A DNA stretch of 64,000 bases from the NCBI GenBank assembly GCA_022393335.1, contig JAJEKB010021031.1:467443-531442 (forward strand), written 5' to 3'. Shown here piece after piece: positions 11,736-23,800 of the stretch. Origin of the DNA: Macrotrachela quadricornifera (taxonomy: Eukaryota > Rotifera > Eurotatoria > Philodinida > Philodinidae). Below the pieces are notes generated by a model, which made no database searches, was not told where the DNA came from, and worked only from the letters and a program-made list of their open reading frames with translations. Position 1 is the first letter of the stretch; each line of letters opens with the position of its first letter. A program made the translations under genes and the position numbers.

Positions 11736-14305
11736 TTAGCTAAAGAAATTAGGCCCACTTCACATAAAGAAAATATGGTAACAAAATATGAGTCCTCGCT
11801 TTGTGATGTTTGCCAAAAAAAAATTTTTTTAAAATTTGAATGCTATATCAAGAAACCTTGATTGATTAATTACACTGTAATGTAAAATAGATTAGATAAC
11901 GAACTATGTTATAAAACTCTGCTTCTTTCAAACGAAACGCTTACATTCATTGTCAAAATCATACTAGAGATGTCTATGTAAAATTAAATTCCCTTTTCTG
12001 AAAGAAAGGGTTATACACCGTTTAATCCGGTGGCTAAAAATGCTTAAAGTTTGTTTGTCTAATCCAATCAGATTGCAGCAAAATTTTATCTTTCACAATT
12101 CTTTATACTTTGATTGAAAAACAGCTGACTCTAGGGTAATCGGGGTCGAGGAACTCGAATCTGGTGTTAGTTTTTTCGAAAATTTTTTCGGATTCATTTT
12201 TTTACACAAAGGATCACTTTTTTTGCAGAAAATTTTTTTTTTTATAAGGGTTGACCGAACGGTAATGAAGGACGAGAGATTCAAATCTGAAATCAGTTGC
12301 ATAAAAGTTTTTTGACGATCAATTTTTTAAACAAACAACGAGTTTTTAACAAAAAGCATTTGTTTTTTATAAAGTTTGGTCAACGGCCGTTAATATCCAG
12401 GAACGTGAATCTGACTTCGATTTTTTAAAATTTTATAAATGAATAGCTTGACGGTAATTTACAAAACACGATTTCTACGAGAAAGAGCTGAGGGAGTCTT
12501 CAGACGAGCGTTACTTGTTTATTAGTGAGTGTATTAACAAATGTTCAGTACGCTTTTGAGAGGAATTCAAACGAGATACATCTATTCAGTTGAAGCCTAA
12601 ACTAATATTAAAGGATGTAGCGGTGTTAAATATGGAAACGGCTAGTCGTGAGTGGCCGACGAACGATTAGTCGTTGATTGAAAAAGTTTAGCATAAGTGT
12701 AATAAGTGAAATTTTAGGTACCTTAATAGATTCTCAAGAAACTCGATTCTTTAGGAAAAATAATTCTTTATTCGACATTTTATGTAACAGAGCATATCCA
12801 GTAAAGGAATCTTGAATACTAACATAGTGTTATTTGCTTAGTGTAGCGTAAGCAGAAATAGATATGTAGTCGTGTCGTCCTAAAACTTTAAAAAGTTGGT
12901 CGGAATTCTCTAGTTTGGAAAAAAAATTTTTTCATGGAATTGTGGTTTGGAGTGATCGCCTCCTGGTCACGCTATTGGACTTGATAAACAAACCGAAACA
13001 TCTGAACTGTATCTAATTTCCTTTTAAAGAAACAGTCGTATAGTGATAAATATTGCGCCTAAAAAGGCATGAATATTTATCTCTCCGTTTTGTTGAAACA
13101 AGACAGAATTTAGGATTAGAAAATATGACGTCCAAATCACTGAATATAGTCAGATATCTGTACTAGACTTGATCAAAATCAATCGAAGACAAAGACTCAA
13201 ACTTGAGGTTTGCTTGTCATTTATATATGAATAGATATATGGAAATTTCTATAAAACTATCATCTCTAGAGTGGGTGTTCTTTTCGTAGCTTTCATGCAA
13301 TCAAAGGGATTGAAATATAAGATAATCCAAATGAAAATGATTTTGAATAATAATCACACTAAAGTTTCTCTCAGAAAAGGGTCAACGAATCCGTAGGATG
13401 AGCGCTACCTTGTTAATTAATTTGATTTTTCTCTATACGAAAAGCAGAAATATTTTCTCTTCGATCAATTAGTTATGATCGAAAATGTAAGTTTTCTTGT
13501 TAGATAACCCACCTCGAGATCTATCTCTGGTAAAAATTCCAGGTCTCTATCACATTCTGATGAAGAGATATCGTAAAAATACTGATGATTGCCGACCACC
13601 CAAAAAAATCAAAAATTGATAAAAAAAGCATTTTGAAGCTTTTCAGTCGGTATTTACTATCCCAGCCAAAATTCAAGCTTTAAGGCTAAAAATTTTGATT
13701 TATGCCTAAAAAATGTCCTCTACAAGATGAGCTAACTCTTAGCTTGATCTGCAACTATCGATTGGGCAGCTCTGGTCGTGGCTCTCGTGCAGTGGCTCCT
13801 ATGAAAACTGAAGAACAATACACTCATTATTCGAGAATACAAAACTCTCGATAGCGAAAATATAGAATAGTTAAACTACTTTTCAACAATACCATCTATA
13901 GTTTTCGTTTTCATATATCCTAAGATGCACATTACCTTTCATCCATAAACCGTTCGAGTGTTGATGGAGACATAACGAATCCTTGAATGGTCTATTGGAA
14001 ATATTTTCAAGTACTAGGGTTGATCCCTGGACGGTATTTTTTAGTGTGGAGTCGGCATCGATTATTCACTGGTTTATTCTTAGTATGCTGGTTGGTTCAG
14101 TCCCGTCTAATCTATTCAGATTCATTTCGTCTCTGATTTACATGTTTTATCTAATCGATAGACGTTGTTCATCATGTTTCGATTACTTACAGAAGATCTC
14201 TCGGTGTCTGGGGATGGAAACAACTAAAAATAAGGCTATTTCGAATAATTGAGGAGCATCTTCATTTATTCATCATGTATAATTTACAATTTCTTTTTCA
14301 CAATT
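11736..14305. other. Non-coding interval with degenerate repeats
   Basis: No coding frame is supported. The 12115-12440 part holds degenerate tandem units, listed separately; the rest is AT-rich with no recognised feature. Confidence 0.45.
12115..12440. repeat. Degenerate ~130-bp tandem repeat, about 2.5 units
   Basis: Three diverged units are aligned by motifs such as GGTCGAGGAACTCGAATCTG, GAAGGACGAGAGATTCAAATC and CCAGGAACGTGAATCTGACT, each followed by T-rich sequence with GTTTTTTGACGATC-like blocks. The same motif occurs at about 44035, so this is part of a dispersed family. Confidence 0.5.
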
Positions 14306-16409
14306 TCAATATTCCTTCGCATATTTTGATACAGGGAACGGTTCAGCCAAGCTATGGATATCAGTTGCTCGCCAAACGATGGATCGCATTAAGTTATTTT
14401 GAATTAACCGTTCGTGCAAGGTGTTGCTTTGCGTAAGAAGACGATTCATATGCTCGACTACATTATCATCATCTGGTGAAGGAGTTACCATTGGCACATG
14501 GAAGCAGTTGTTAAGAGCTGCTACGATGGCAAAAAATTCTGGAACAGATGGTAATGCAGAATTTTGAATAGTTTGACTAAACCATTTGAATCTCTTGAGA
14601 CGATCGTTCACAATTTCAACAACCCAGCGTAGTTTGGTAACAAATCGAGAGTAGTTGGCATCATACACAGAAAGTTGTCGCTGATTTGCACCGAGGAACG
14701 AGGGCATAGCAGCATCAATGCCAAAAGTCTTAAGTATACCGAGCGAATCTCGAAAGCCTCTATCTAGAATCATGATGTCATCCTCTCTGATCCAAGTAAG
14801 AATGTCCTCGTAATTATTGAGCATGACATGTTTTAAAATGGAGGCGTCGTTGTTGTGAGAATCAGAGAAAAATGGTCCGAAAATTGTCACAATGTATCCA
14901 GTTGTTGTTACCATGGCCATAGGCTTTATCAATGACCATTTCTTCTGCAAATTGAATGTTTTGCGCTGGACTACATTATTTCGACTCTTCTATTTAAAAA
15001 AAACTGTTGGTTAAAAGAAAGAAGTTTCTTGTGTACCGTACCTGTATATATAAATAAGTTCCATCGGGTACAAGTATACATGGGTCTCGGCCCTCAGTCA
15101 ATAAACGACTAGCGATTGGTGGAGTATGTTTATCGATAACATCTTGCCGTGTCAAATGATCCAAACCTAGTTAATGGGGTACGAACGAAGTATTTAGCAA
15201 GCGCCACTCGAGTACTAAATATTATATGACTCATTTGAGGTTTGTTGCTAATGCCGACCATAGGTGCTAAAACCGAATTGCTTAAGCCTAGTTTTAATTT
15301 CATCAAAAGACACATCAAAGCAGATCGAGCCGACTTCGTCGCAGAATTTTTCAATGCAGTTGGAGGTATATACGACAAAATATGAGTATGTTGAGCGCGA
15401 GTGAAGCCAGTCAATCTCGTATAATCAGCATCAGTCATGCACAGGTAATCGTCGAAGTCGAGATGTTTCTTACTGTTGATTCTTTCACGATACGTTTGAA
15501 GTAGAGCCGTAAAATTTTGTCGAGAGATTGATCGATTTTCCATTTTGTATGGCGTCAAAGACAAAAATGCGTCAGCCTTTAAATGATCATCTGCTGTATG
15601 GTTCTGGCAACATCGGGATCCTCCGGGTATATCGATATGACGTCGGATGAACATCTCATCGCGATCCTCTTTCCAAATAGTTCATGTTGGAGGAACCATT
15701 TGCTTTTTGCAAACACACCATTGACTATAGGAAAAAAAGAAGATAGCAATACACCATATCCTGTATATCTACCTTTTTGAAGTAACTGAAACTTCAATTG
15801 GAATTTCAATACAACGATCATCGGCCTCGTTATCAGTAGTGATCATATCATCCTGAAAGTAAGATGAAAACCTGGTAAAGGATATCGAGCGTAACTTACT
15901 GTTTTGCTGCTTCCATCTGAACTCATTTCTTCGTCTTTTGAATGATCATCAGTAGTTGCATCGGCGACTGATCTGTTATCACTGGATGATGTATCCATTG
16001 TCTCATCATCACCAGGCTCATCATCCATTGATTCGTTATCACTCGGCATCTCATTCACCGAGCGATCAATTCCCTCCTTGTCATCCATGCATTCATCATC
16101 ACTTTTAGCTACATTGCTGATGTCATCATCGATTGTATTCTTCGTTTGATGACTATCGTCGACCATTATCAGGATGTCATAATTTTCCGGTAGAACTTTC
16201 CATTTATTATGCATAGAACGGCACTTAGTGCAAATATAACCATTATTTGAGAGGAGGGATGGAAATAGATGAGTGGCAGCAAAAAGTCGAATATATTTAT
16301 CAGTCACAGGGCGTCGACTGTTTGTGCTGAGACGACAACCATAACAGACGCAATTCTTCTTCGAATTCATTTTGTGTGAAATGAAAGAATACTTCATTTC
16401 ACAGACCAC
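14306..16409 (-). pseudogene. PIF/Harbinger-like DDE transposase gene, multi-exon, damaged
   Basis: Proposed exons: 15900-16409, 15773-15852, 15042-15724 and 14306-14989, with introns of 47-52 nt with GT-AG ends. The first exon has a Cys-pair zinc-binding motif (CVCYGC ... ICTKC) and a long acidic Asp/Ser-rich stretch. The third has a second Cys motif (WCVCKK, RCCQNH) and then a helical region. The nuclease core shows LVPDGTYLYIQ (first D), ILDRGFRDSL (second D) and EIVNDRLKRFK (E), the order seen in DDE_Tnp_4 proteins. Damage: a TGA near 15680, and a frame change near 15170 at a duplicated TTCG followed by a TAA. No TIRs were found, so it may be a transposon remnant or a transposase-derived gene. 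Confidence 0.75.
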
Positions 16410-16640
16410 TCTCTCTATCTCTATCTTTCTCTGAATCTCTCTCTGTCTTCAGTTTTCTTTCAGTCTCTCTATGTTTTCCTGTATATATCTCTCTCTGTGT
16501 TTATTTTTCTGCACCTCTCTCTATATCTCTCACTCCTCCGATCTTTCTATCATCACAGCTCTACCCCTCTCATTGACATGGCCCCTTTTTTTCTCTCTCG
16601 ATCTTTCCTCGATTTTTCGTTCTTTATTCATCTTTATCTA
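16408..16640. repeat. CT-rich microsatellite
   Basis: Imperfect CTCTCTCTAT/CTCTCTGT tracts lie directly upstream of the transposase gene's first exon. The plus-strand frame here is low complexity and not a gene. Confidence 0.7.
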
Positions 16641-16989
16641 TCTATCAGAGCTCCCTTTTCTATTGCATAACTTCACCAAAAACGTGACTTATATAATCGC
16701 ACTATCGCTTTCATCTTTTTTTCCCTTCACAAAGATTATCGCAATACTATGCCCTTCATACATAGAAAATTCAACGCCTAGTCCGATTTACTGCAGCTAC
16801 ATGCACTGGATAACCTTATTTACTATGATCTGCACTTACTTTCGATGCTTTTCATATAAGACACCTCTTTATAATAGTCATTCTAAGCGAAAGAGCGAGT
16901 AAGGGTCACCTTTTACGTCGACAAAGCTTTTTCCATCCTGATGGATCTCCACGTAACAAATTGTCACAAATGAACCACCATAATTCACT

Positions 16990-17420
16990 GCGTCATAATC
17001 AGCTCCATCTATGCTAAAAAAAATGGCGAGCGTTCAAAGAGTAAGCTACACATCATGCCCACAACTGTCTACCACATGGAATTTTCATAGGATTTTTACA
17101 ATAAACTTTTCCGAAAATTTTCAGCGTAGTATATTTTCATGCACGTATTCATATGATTTTGTAGATCTCAGTGAGCTCTATCTACGCTAAAAAAATGGCG
17201 GCGATTCTATGGGTAATAGTGGATATCGTAAGCACTGACCTATACAATTCTATGTATTTCTCATAGTGTATGGACAATGTGGTCTTTAGAAAAATCTCAG
17301 GACAGCATATTTTCCTACACTTATTAATATGAATTTGTTGGTCTTACTAACCTCTGTCTATGCTAAAATAATGGCAGTTTTTGGTCAGCATAAAGTGACG
17401 ATCGGTAGCACTACATGATG
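16990..17420. repeat. ~175-bp degenerate tandem repeat, about 2.4 units
   Basis: Units are phased by TCTATGCTAAAAAAAATGGC (17006), CTACGCTAAAAAAATGGCGG (17190) and CTATGCTAAAATAATGGCAG (17356). Each is preceded by a diverged CAGCGTAGTATATTTTC/GGACAGCATATTTTCC segment. It looks like a small satellite or duplicated MITE fragment with no coding content. Confidence 0.6.
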
Positions 17421-17877
17421 ATTATTTTAGCACAAATTTAGTGTTTTGGGCCTAATAGCCTATTTTATTGAATGTCGTATAAAGTGTTCAGGAAAATCGT
17501 CTATATGTATTAAGAATGCTTTAGTTATAAAAGTGACGCATAAATCACAGAGCAGAAGTGATTTTCGGTGTAGTTTTCATTTAGGACCGATTTGTGGATC
17601 AACCCGCCCCCTCCTTTGTACTAATTGTAGATGTAAGTTTAGTGAAAAATCCAATCTTCACTTGAAATTTGAAAGCTTGGTATGTGGTACATGCCTATTT
17701 GGTGAGGGTGAATATTTTTTTTCTAAATGATAGAATAAAATATTATTAATTATTGATCGAAATTTTATTGAATTTAATAATCATAGGTTAAATCACACAA
17801 AAATGAAAATTTTCTTTTCGGGCGAAAGTTTCTGCATCAATTTATTTCTTTAGTGTGCAGAGTAAACCATACAGTTT

Positions 17878-20800
17878 CTAGATAATATCGGCATAAAATC
17901 TGTTGGCAGTAGAAGTACCAGAGCCACCTAAGTACAACTGAAATGAAACAGTATAACTGTGACCAACTATCGCTGGAAACGATTGGCTAAGAAAGTCAAT
18001 ACCACTGCTAGCATAGCAGTTGTCCATATAGCAATTGTTAGAATAACAGCTACCACCAGTCGTTATCACTCCAGGACCGCCAGCACTACAAGTGTTTCCG
18101 CACCATTGAACCCAACTTGTGGCTGTTGTTGTTGAATTTTCAAAACCTGGATTTTTGAGTAATTCAATTCCGGGTGCACTGTTATCAACAACAGATATTG
18201 AATCCAAATAGTATTTACGATTGTTTTCATTTTGAAATCCAAACATAAGAGCCGGTGAAATACTCGTCGCTGTATAGGTGAATTGATATCGAATCCATGT
18301 AGTAGGAGTTGAACCACTTAGAGCGAGCAAAGTTCCATGACCAGTTGGTACACATGGTATTGAAGTGGTCGTAGTAGAAGTAGTACTTGTTGTTACGGCT
18401 GTAAATAATGAAATCAATTTATTTCGATATACTATTATATGTTCACACTCATGACATTGTTCTAATTCGTATGAAATAGAACTTCATTGTATGAACGAAT
18501 TATTGCAGTGTTAATAAAATCTCAATAGTTTACATAAAGCTTTTGAAATCTAAAATCTATCTGAAAGAATAAAGTCAATTACATACAAGTTGTTGTACTT
18601 GTTGTTGTGCCTTAAAACAAAAAAGATACAATCAATTACATTCATGTATGCATCGTATATACTTGTGGTAGACGTTGTAGAACTGGTCGAGGTAGTCTGG
18701 GATGTCGTGGATGTTGTACCTATGTGATAAGGTTTGGTCTACTTTGCTTTAGGCAAAAATATCTTACTTGTGGATGAAGTTGTACTGGTGCTACTACTGG
18801 ATGATGTTGTACTAGTACTAGTACTGGTACTGGTAGTGGACGACGTTGTACTAGTACTACTAGTCGTAGTGGATGATGTCGTGGAAGCTAAGAATAAAAC
18901 ATTATCTTTTTTCACAATTCTCTGCATCAAATTTATCATACTGGTGGATGTAGTACTGGTAGATGATGTTGTACCTGTACGATAAATATCATTGTGTGTA
19001 TGTGTGTGTTATTTTTGACAAAGATATCTTACTTGTAGTTGAGGTTGTGCTTGTACTAGTAGATGATGTTGTCGAAGCTTGAAATAAAACATTCCATCAT
19101 TTTGATAATTCACTTCATCAGATTTAACTTACTGGTTGATGAAGTACTGGTAGNNNNNNNNNNAAGTTGTGCTTGTACTAGTAGTACTAGTCGATGACGT
19201 TGTCGAAGCTTGAAATAAAACATTCTATCATTTTCACAATTCTCTTCTTTAACTTTATCTTACTGCTGGTTGAAGTACTGGTTGATGATGTTGACGTTGT
19301 ACTAGTAGATGACGTGGATGTTGTGCTTGTAGTGAATGTTGTTGAAGCTAAAGTATCAGCAAATCTATATATATAAAGATGAATGTTTGTTTATTTGTTT
19401 GTTTGTCTGTTCGCTATGCATTCGGTCCCTGTAAAAGCTACGACCACCAAACTTTCCATGATACCTCCCTAGGCCCAGAGGAAGGTCAAAGCGGTGTCAC
19501 CCATCGTGGGTGTGGGTGAAATTTCACCCAAGTCATATCACAGTGAAATTCGCGTTAATTTTTCAAAGTTTAGCGAATTTCTACTTTTTATCTGATTAAT
19601 CACTTCTGATCGTTGAGCCTTGGGTCCAAGTATCAAAACGTAGGATGGGTAAGGCGTTATGAGAGAAAAAAGTATGAGTCTTTTCTTGATTCAGAACGAT
19701 GGTGTATCCATTTGCTTTTTGATGTAGAAAAACAACGTCTTTTTTTTCTTGATTTATGATAATGACATCTATCTATATATATAAAGATGAATGTTTGTTT
19801 GTTTATCTGTTTGTTTCGCTAAACATTTGGAGACCGTACGAGCAAATGCAATGAAACTCACCAATAGAATTGCAGCATGTTAAAAAGTTTTAAAAAAACT
19901 GATAGCGAAAGCGGCCGAAGGCCGTCTGAGCACTCATATCCAGCAATTCGCTTGTTCAATCTGTATGCGGCAATCCGGTATTTGCTACACGCAATCAATG
20001 AAACTGACCAATAGGATTGCAGGATTTTAAAAAGTTAAAAGAGAATTGGCAGCGAGGGCGGCCGAAAGTTGTCTGAGCGCACATCTTCTATTCGCTATGC
20101 ATTCAGTCCTATAATAGCTACGATCATCAAACTTTCTGCAATGCTTCCGTAGGTCCCAGAAAAGGTCGACGGTGGGTTGGCATGGCCATCGGGGGTGATG
20201 AGGGGGTGCGTGGGTGAAATTTCACCCAAGTCATATCCTACTGAAATTTGCGCCAATTTCCAGAAATTTAGCGAATTCGTTATAATTCTAAAATAAATCA
20301 TTTTGTATCAATAATTCTCTGGTTTAAATTTGAACACTGAACGTTTCTAATTTCTAATTTCTGTTACACAATAAGACAAAAATGTAAACGAGTCTTTCCT
20401 TGACTCACGACGATGACATATTGATAATAATAATGTGTTTGAATGATATTATTAGATAATATGGCGTGATTTCTTTTCATTCATTCGTTATTTATATATA
20501 CTATGATGTATTGCATTCTTTCTTTTGTGTCATATAAGTCGTCATTAGAATTTCATTTCACGTCATACAATGACGATATTGCAATATTACAGTGCTTTGC
20601 ATCAATATAAATAGATGTCTTTTTTTTTATTGTCTTTCACTAATAAATCAAGCAAGTAAAGTATTATATTATATTATGCCACCAAAAAAAAGAACTTCTC
20701 TGAGAAGAAGCACATCAGCTGCCAGAATAATGGCAGCCTCCAGGGCAGCTGAAACTGACGAACAAGAACAAGCTCGACGTGGTGAAGATCGAGCACGGCA

Positions 20801-23800
20801 TGCTGCTTCAAGAGCAGCCGAGAGTCCAGAAGAGACAAGCAGTCGGCTTGCCGGTCAGCGAACAAGACAAACGGCTTCCAGGGCTGACGAGAGTCCAGAT
20901 CAGACGAGCAGTCGCCTTGCCAGTCAGCGCATAAGACAGGCGGCTTCTAGAGCTGACGAGAGTCCGGAAGAGACAGGCAGTCGGGTTGCCGGTCAGCGCA
21001 CAAGACAAGCAGCTTCAAGAGCAGCACAAGGAACGTTTATGGAAGGAGAAGCGTTCAGATACGATCCAACAAAAAGCTACGACAGTCATCCGCAGCTGTT
21101 TATTGGATTCATGAATAATGTTTGTTCACAGTGCCTAGCGTTTAAGTGGTCTGGAGAAACACCAGGTATATGCTGCTCTGGTGGTAAGGTTAAGTTACTT
21201 CCACTTCGACCTCCTCCTGAACCATTGGAATCACTAATGTCAGGAAAAACACCTGAATCGAAGCATTTTCTGGATAACATTAGAAAGTACAATTCCTGCT
21301 TTAAAATGACATCTTTTGGCATGTCAAAGGAGGTGATTGAGTCAGGCTTCGTGCCTACTTTCAGAGTTCAAGGTCAAGTATACCATCGTGTAGGATCTCT
21401 GTTGCCACCTTCGAATGAAGAACATAAATTTCTTCAAATTTATCTCATCGGTGATGATAGAAAAGAAGTACAACAATGTTGCAAAAATATGCCTGGGGTA
21501 CGTGAAGATATTGTTAAGGAGCTGCAACAAATGGTTCATGAGTACAATCCTTATGTGCAGTTTTTCAAGACTGCCCTTCAACGAATGCCTTCGGATCAAT
21601 TCAAGGTGGTTATTCGAGCAGACAAGAAACCAGCTGGAGAGTATGCACGACGCTTCAATGAGCCGGTAGCAAATGAAGTGGCGGTCGTCATAGCTGGCAA
21701 CGAATTTGACAAACGAGATATTGCCTTGGAGAAGCAAAACGGCCAGTTACAGAGAGTGTCTGAGACACACAGAGCTTATGACACCTTGCAATACCCTCTT
21801 ATATTTTGAGAAGGTGAAGATGGTTATCATTTCTTCATCACACAGACTGATCTCACAACAGGAGAGGCTATCGAACGTAAGAAAGTATCGGCTATGAACT
21901 TCTATGCTTACAGAATTATGATGCGATCTGGAACTGACACTCATATCTTACGCTGTCGACAACTTTTCCATCAGTTTGTGGTTGACATGTACGCTAAGAT
22001 CGAAAGTGAACGATTATCTTTTCTGCGTCATAATCAGAAAATACTTAGAGTGGATGATTACATTCACCTTAGGTATGCGATAGCCAATGATGGAAATGCG
22101 AGCAATCTTGGCCAATTAGTGATTTTACCATCCACTTTCACTGGAAGCCCGCGTCACATGCACGAGTATACACGAGATGCTATGCCCTATGTAAGAAACT
22201 ATGGAAGACCCGATCTCTGTGTGACATTCACCTGCAACCCTAAGTGGGAAGAAATCAAAGAAGAGCTGTTGTTTGGTCAAGCTCCATCGGATCGTCATGA
22301 TTTGTTAGCAAGAGTGTTCAGACAAAAACTCATAAAGCTGATCAACATTGTAACCAAGAGCCATGTATTCGGGTCAGTAAGATGCTGGATGTATTCTATT
22401 GAATGGCAAAAAAGAGGGCTACCACACGCGCATATTTTGATATGGCTAAAGGACAAGATTAAATCGGATCAAATAGAAAGTGTCATCAGTGCAGAACTAC
22501 CTGATCCTCAACGAGATCCCCGCCTATATGAAATAATTATTAAGAATATGATTCACGGCCCGTGTGGTGCTATCAATCCGAAATCTCCCTGTATGGAAAA
22601 CAACAAGTGTACGAAAAGATACCCAAGACAACTCTTGTGGGATACTGAGACCGGTGACGATGGGTATCCATTATACAGTAGAAGAAGTTCAGAAGATGGT
22701 GGTATTAAAGCTAAAGTCAAAACAAAAATTGGCAATTCCATTCAAGAAATTGAAATAGACAATAAATGGGTTGTGCCATATTGCCTCTTGCTCAGTCGGC
22801 TCTTTCAAGCTCATATTAATGTGGAATATTGCAATTCGGTGAAGTCAATCAAATACATCTGCAAATATGTTAACAAGGCTAGTGACCAAGCAGTGTTTGG
22901 TTAGGAAAGGGATGGAACAGCAATTGATGAAATTAAGCAGTACCAGTTAGGGAGATATATTAGTAGCAATGAGGCAGTCTGGCGAATTCTGGATTTTCCG
23001 ATTCATGAACGATATCCAACGGTAGTTCATTTGGCCGTACATTTGGAAAATGGTCAACGCGTTTATTTTACGGAAGATAATGTCCATGAGAGAGTTAATG
23101 AACCGCCAAGGACAACATTGACAGCATTTTTCTTACTCTGTCAGAAAGATGACTTCGCCAAAACGCTGCTGTACTGTGATGTTCCAAAATATTACACGTG
23201 GGACGCATCCGGAAAAGTTTTTAAGCGGCGTGTTCAAGGAACTGCTGTGGTTGGTTATTCAAATGTAAGAGAAACGGACGCTCTGGGTCGTGTCTACACT
23301 ATACATCCTAATAACTTCGAATGCTTTTTTCTACGACTTTTACTTCATACGGTCAGAGGTCCGACTTCATTTGAAGCTCTGCGAACTGTAAATGGTCGGA
23401 TCTGTGCGACGTTTCGTGAAGCATGTCAATTACATGGATTACTGGAAGATGATCAGCAATGGGATGCCACGATGTCTGAAGCAGCTGCAGCTCAATCACC
23501 AGCAAGATTGAGAAATCAATTTGCACTCATACTAACCACATGTGGACCGTCCAATCCAAAACAATTATGGGAGTCGTACAAAGAAAGTTTGACCGAAGAC
23601 ATTCTTAGAGAAGCGCGCCGACAAAATCCTGGTATGAATTTAGATTACACACCCGATATGTTCAATCAAGTGCTGCTTATTCTCGAAGACAAAACTCTAC
23701 AGATGACTGGCAAAAATCTTGAGAAATTTCATCTTCCCACTCCTCAACGAAATCTTGGTAATAGACTGAGCAGAGAAATGCTCAGAGAAACGAGTTATGA

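Noticed and set aside
12093..12302. Minus-strand Lys/Ser-rich frame
   Set aside because: It lies entirely within the degenerate 130-bp tandem repeat and is low complexity.
8204..13775. Possible TIR pair CAGAGCTGGGCAAG and GGGCAGCTCTGG
   Set aside because: Only about eight bases match well and no target duplication flanks them, so chance is as likely.
13983..14252. Plus-strand 89-codon frame
   Set aside because: No family similarity, and it lies in intergenic DNA beside a transposase gene.
17446..17730. Plus-strand frame with several cysteines
   Set aside because: Cys spacing matches no family I know, and it lies in repeat-flanking DNA with no splice or promoter support.
18734..19376. Plus-strand Val/Leu/Asp-rich open frames
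   Set aside because: They are the antisense of the Thr/Ser codons in the stalk exons and only look open because of codon composition.
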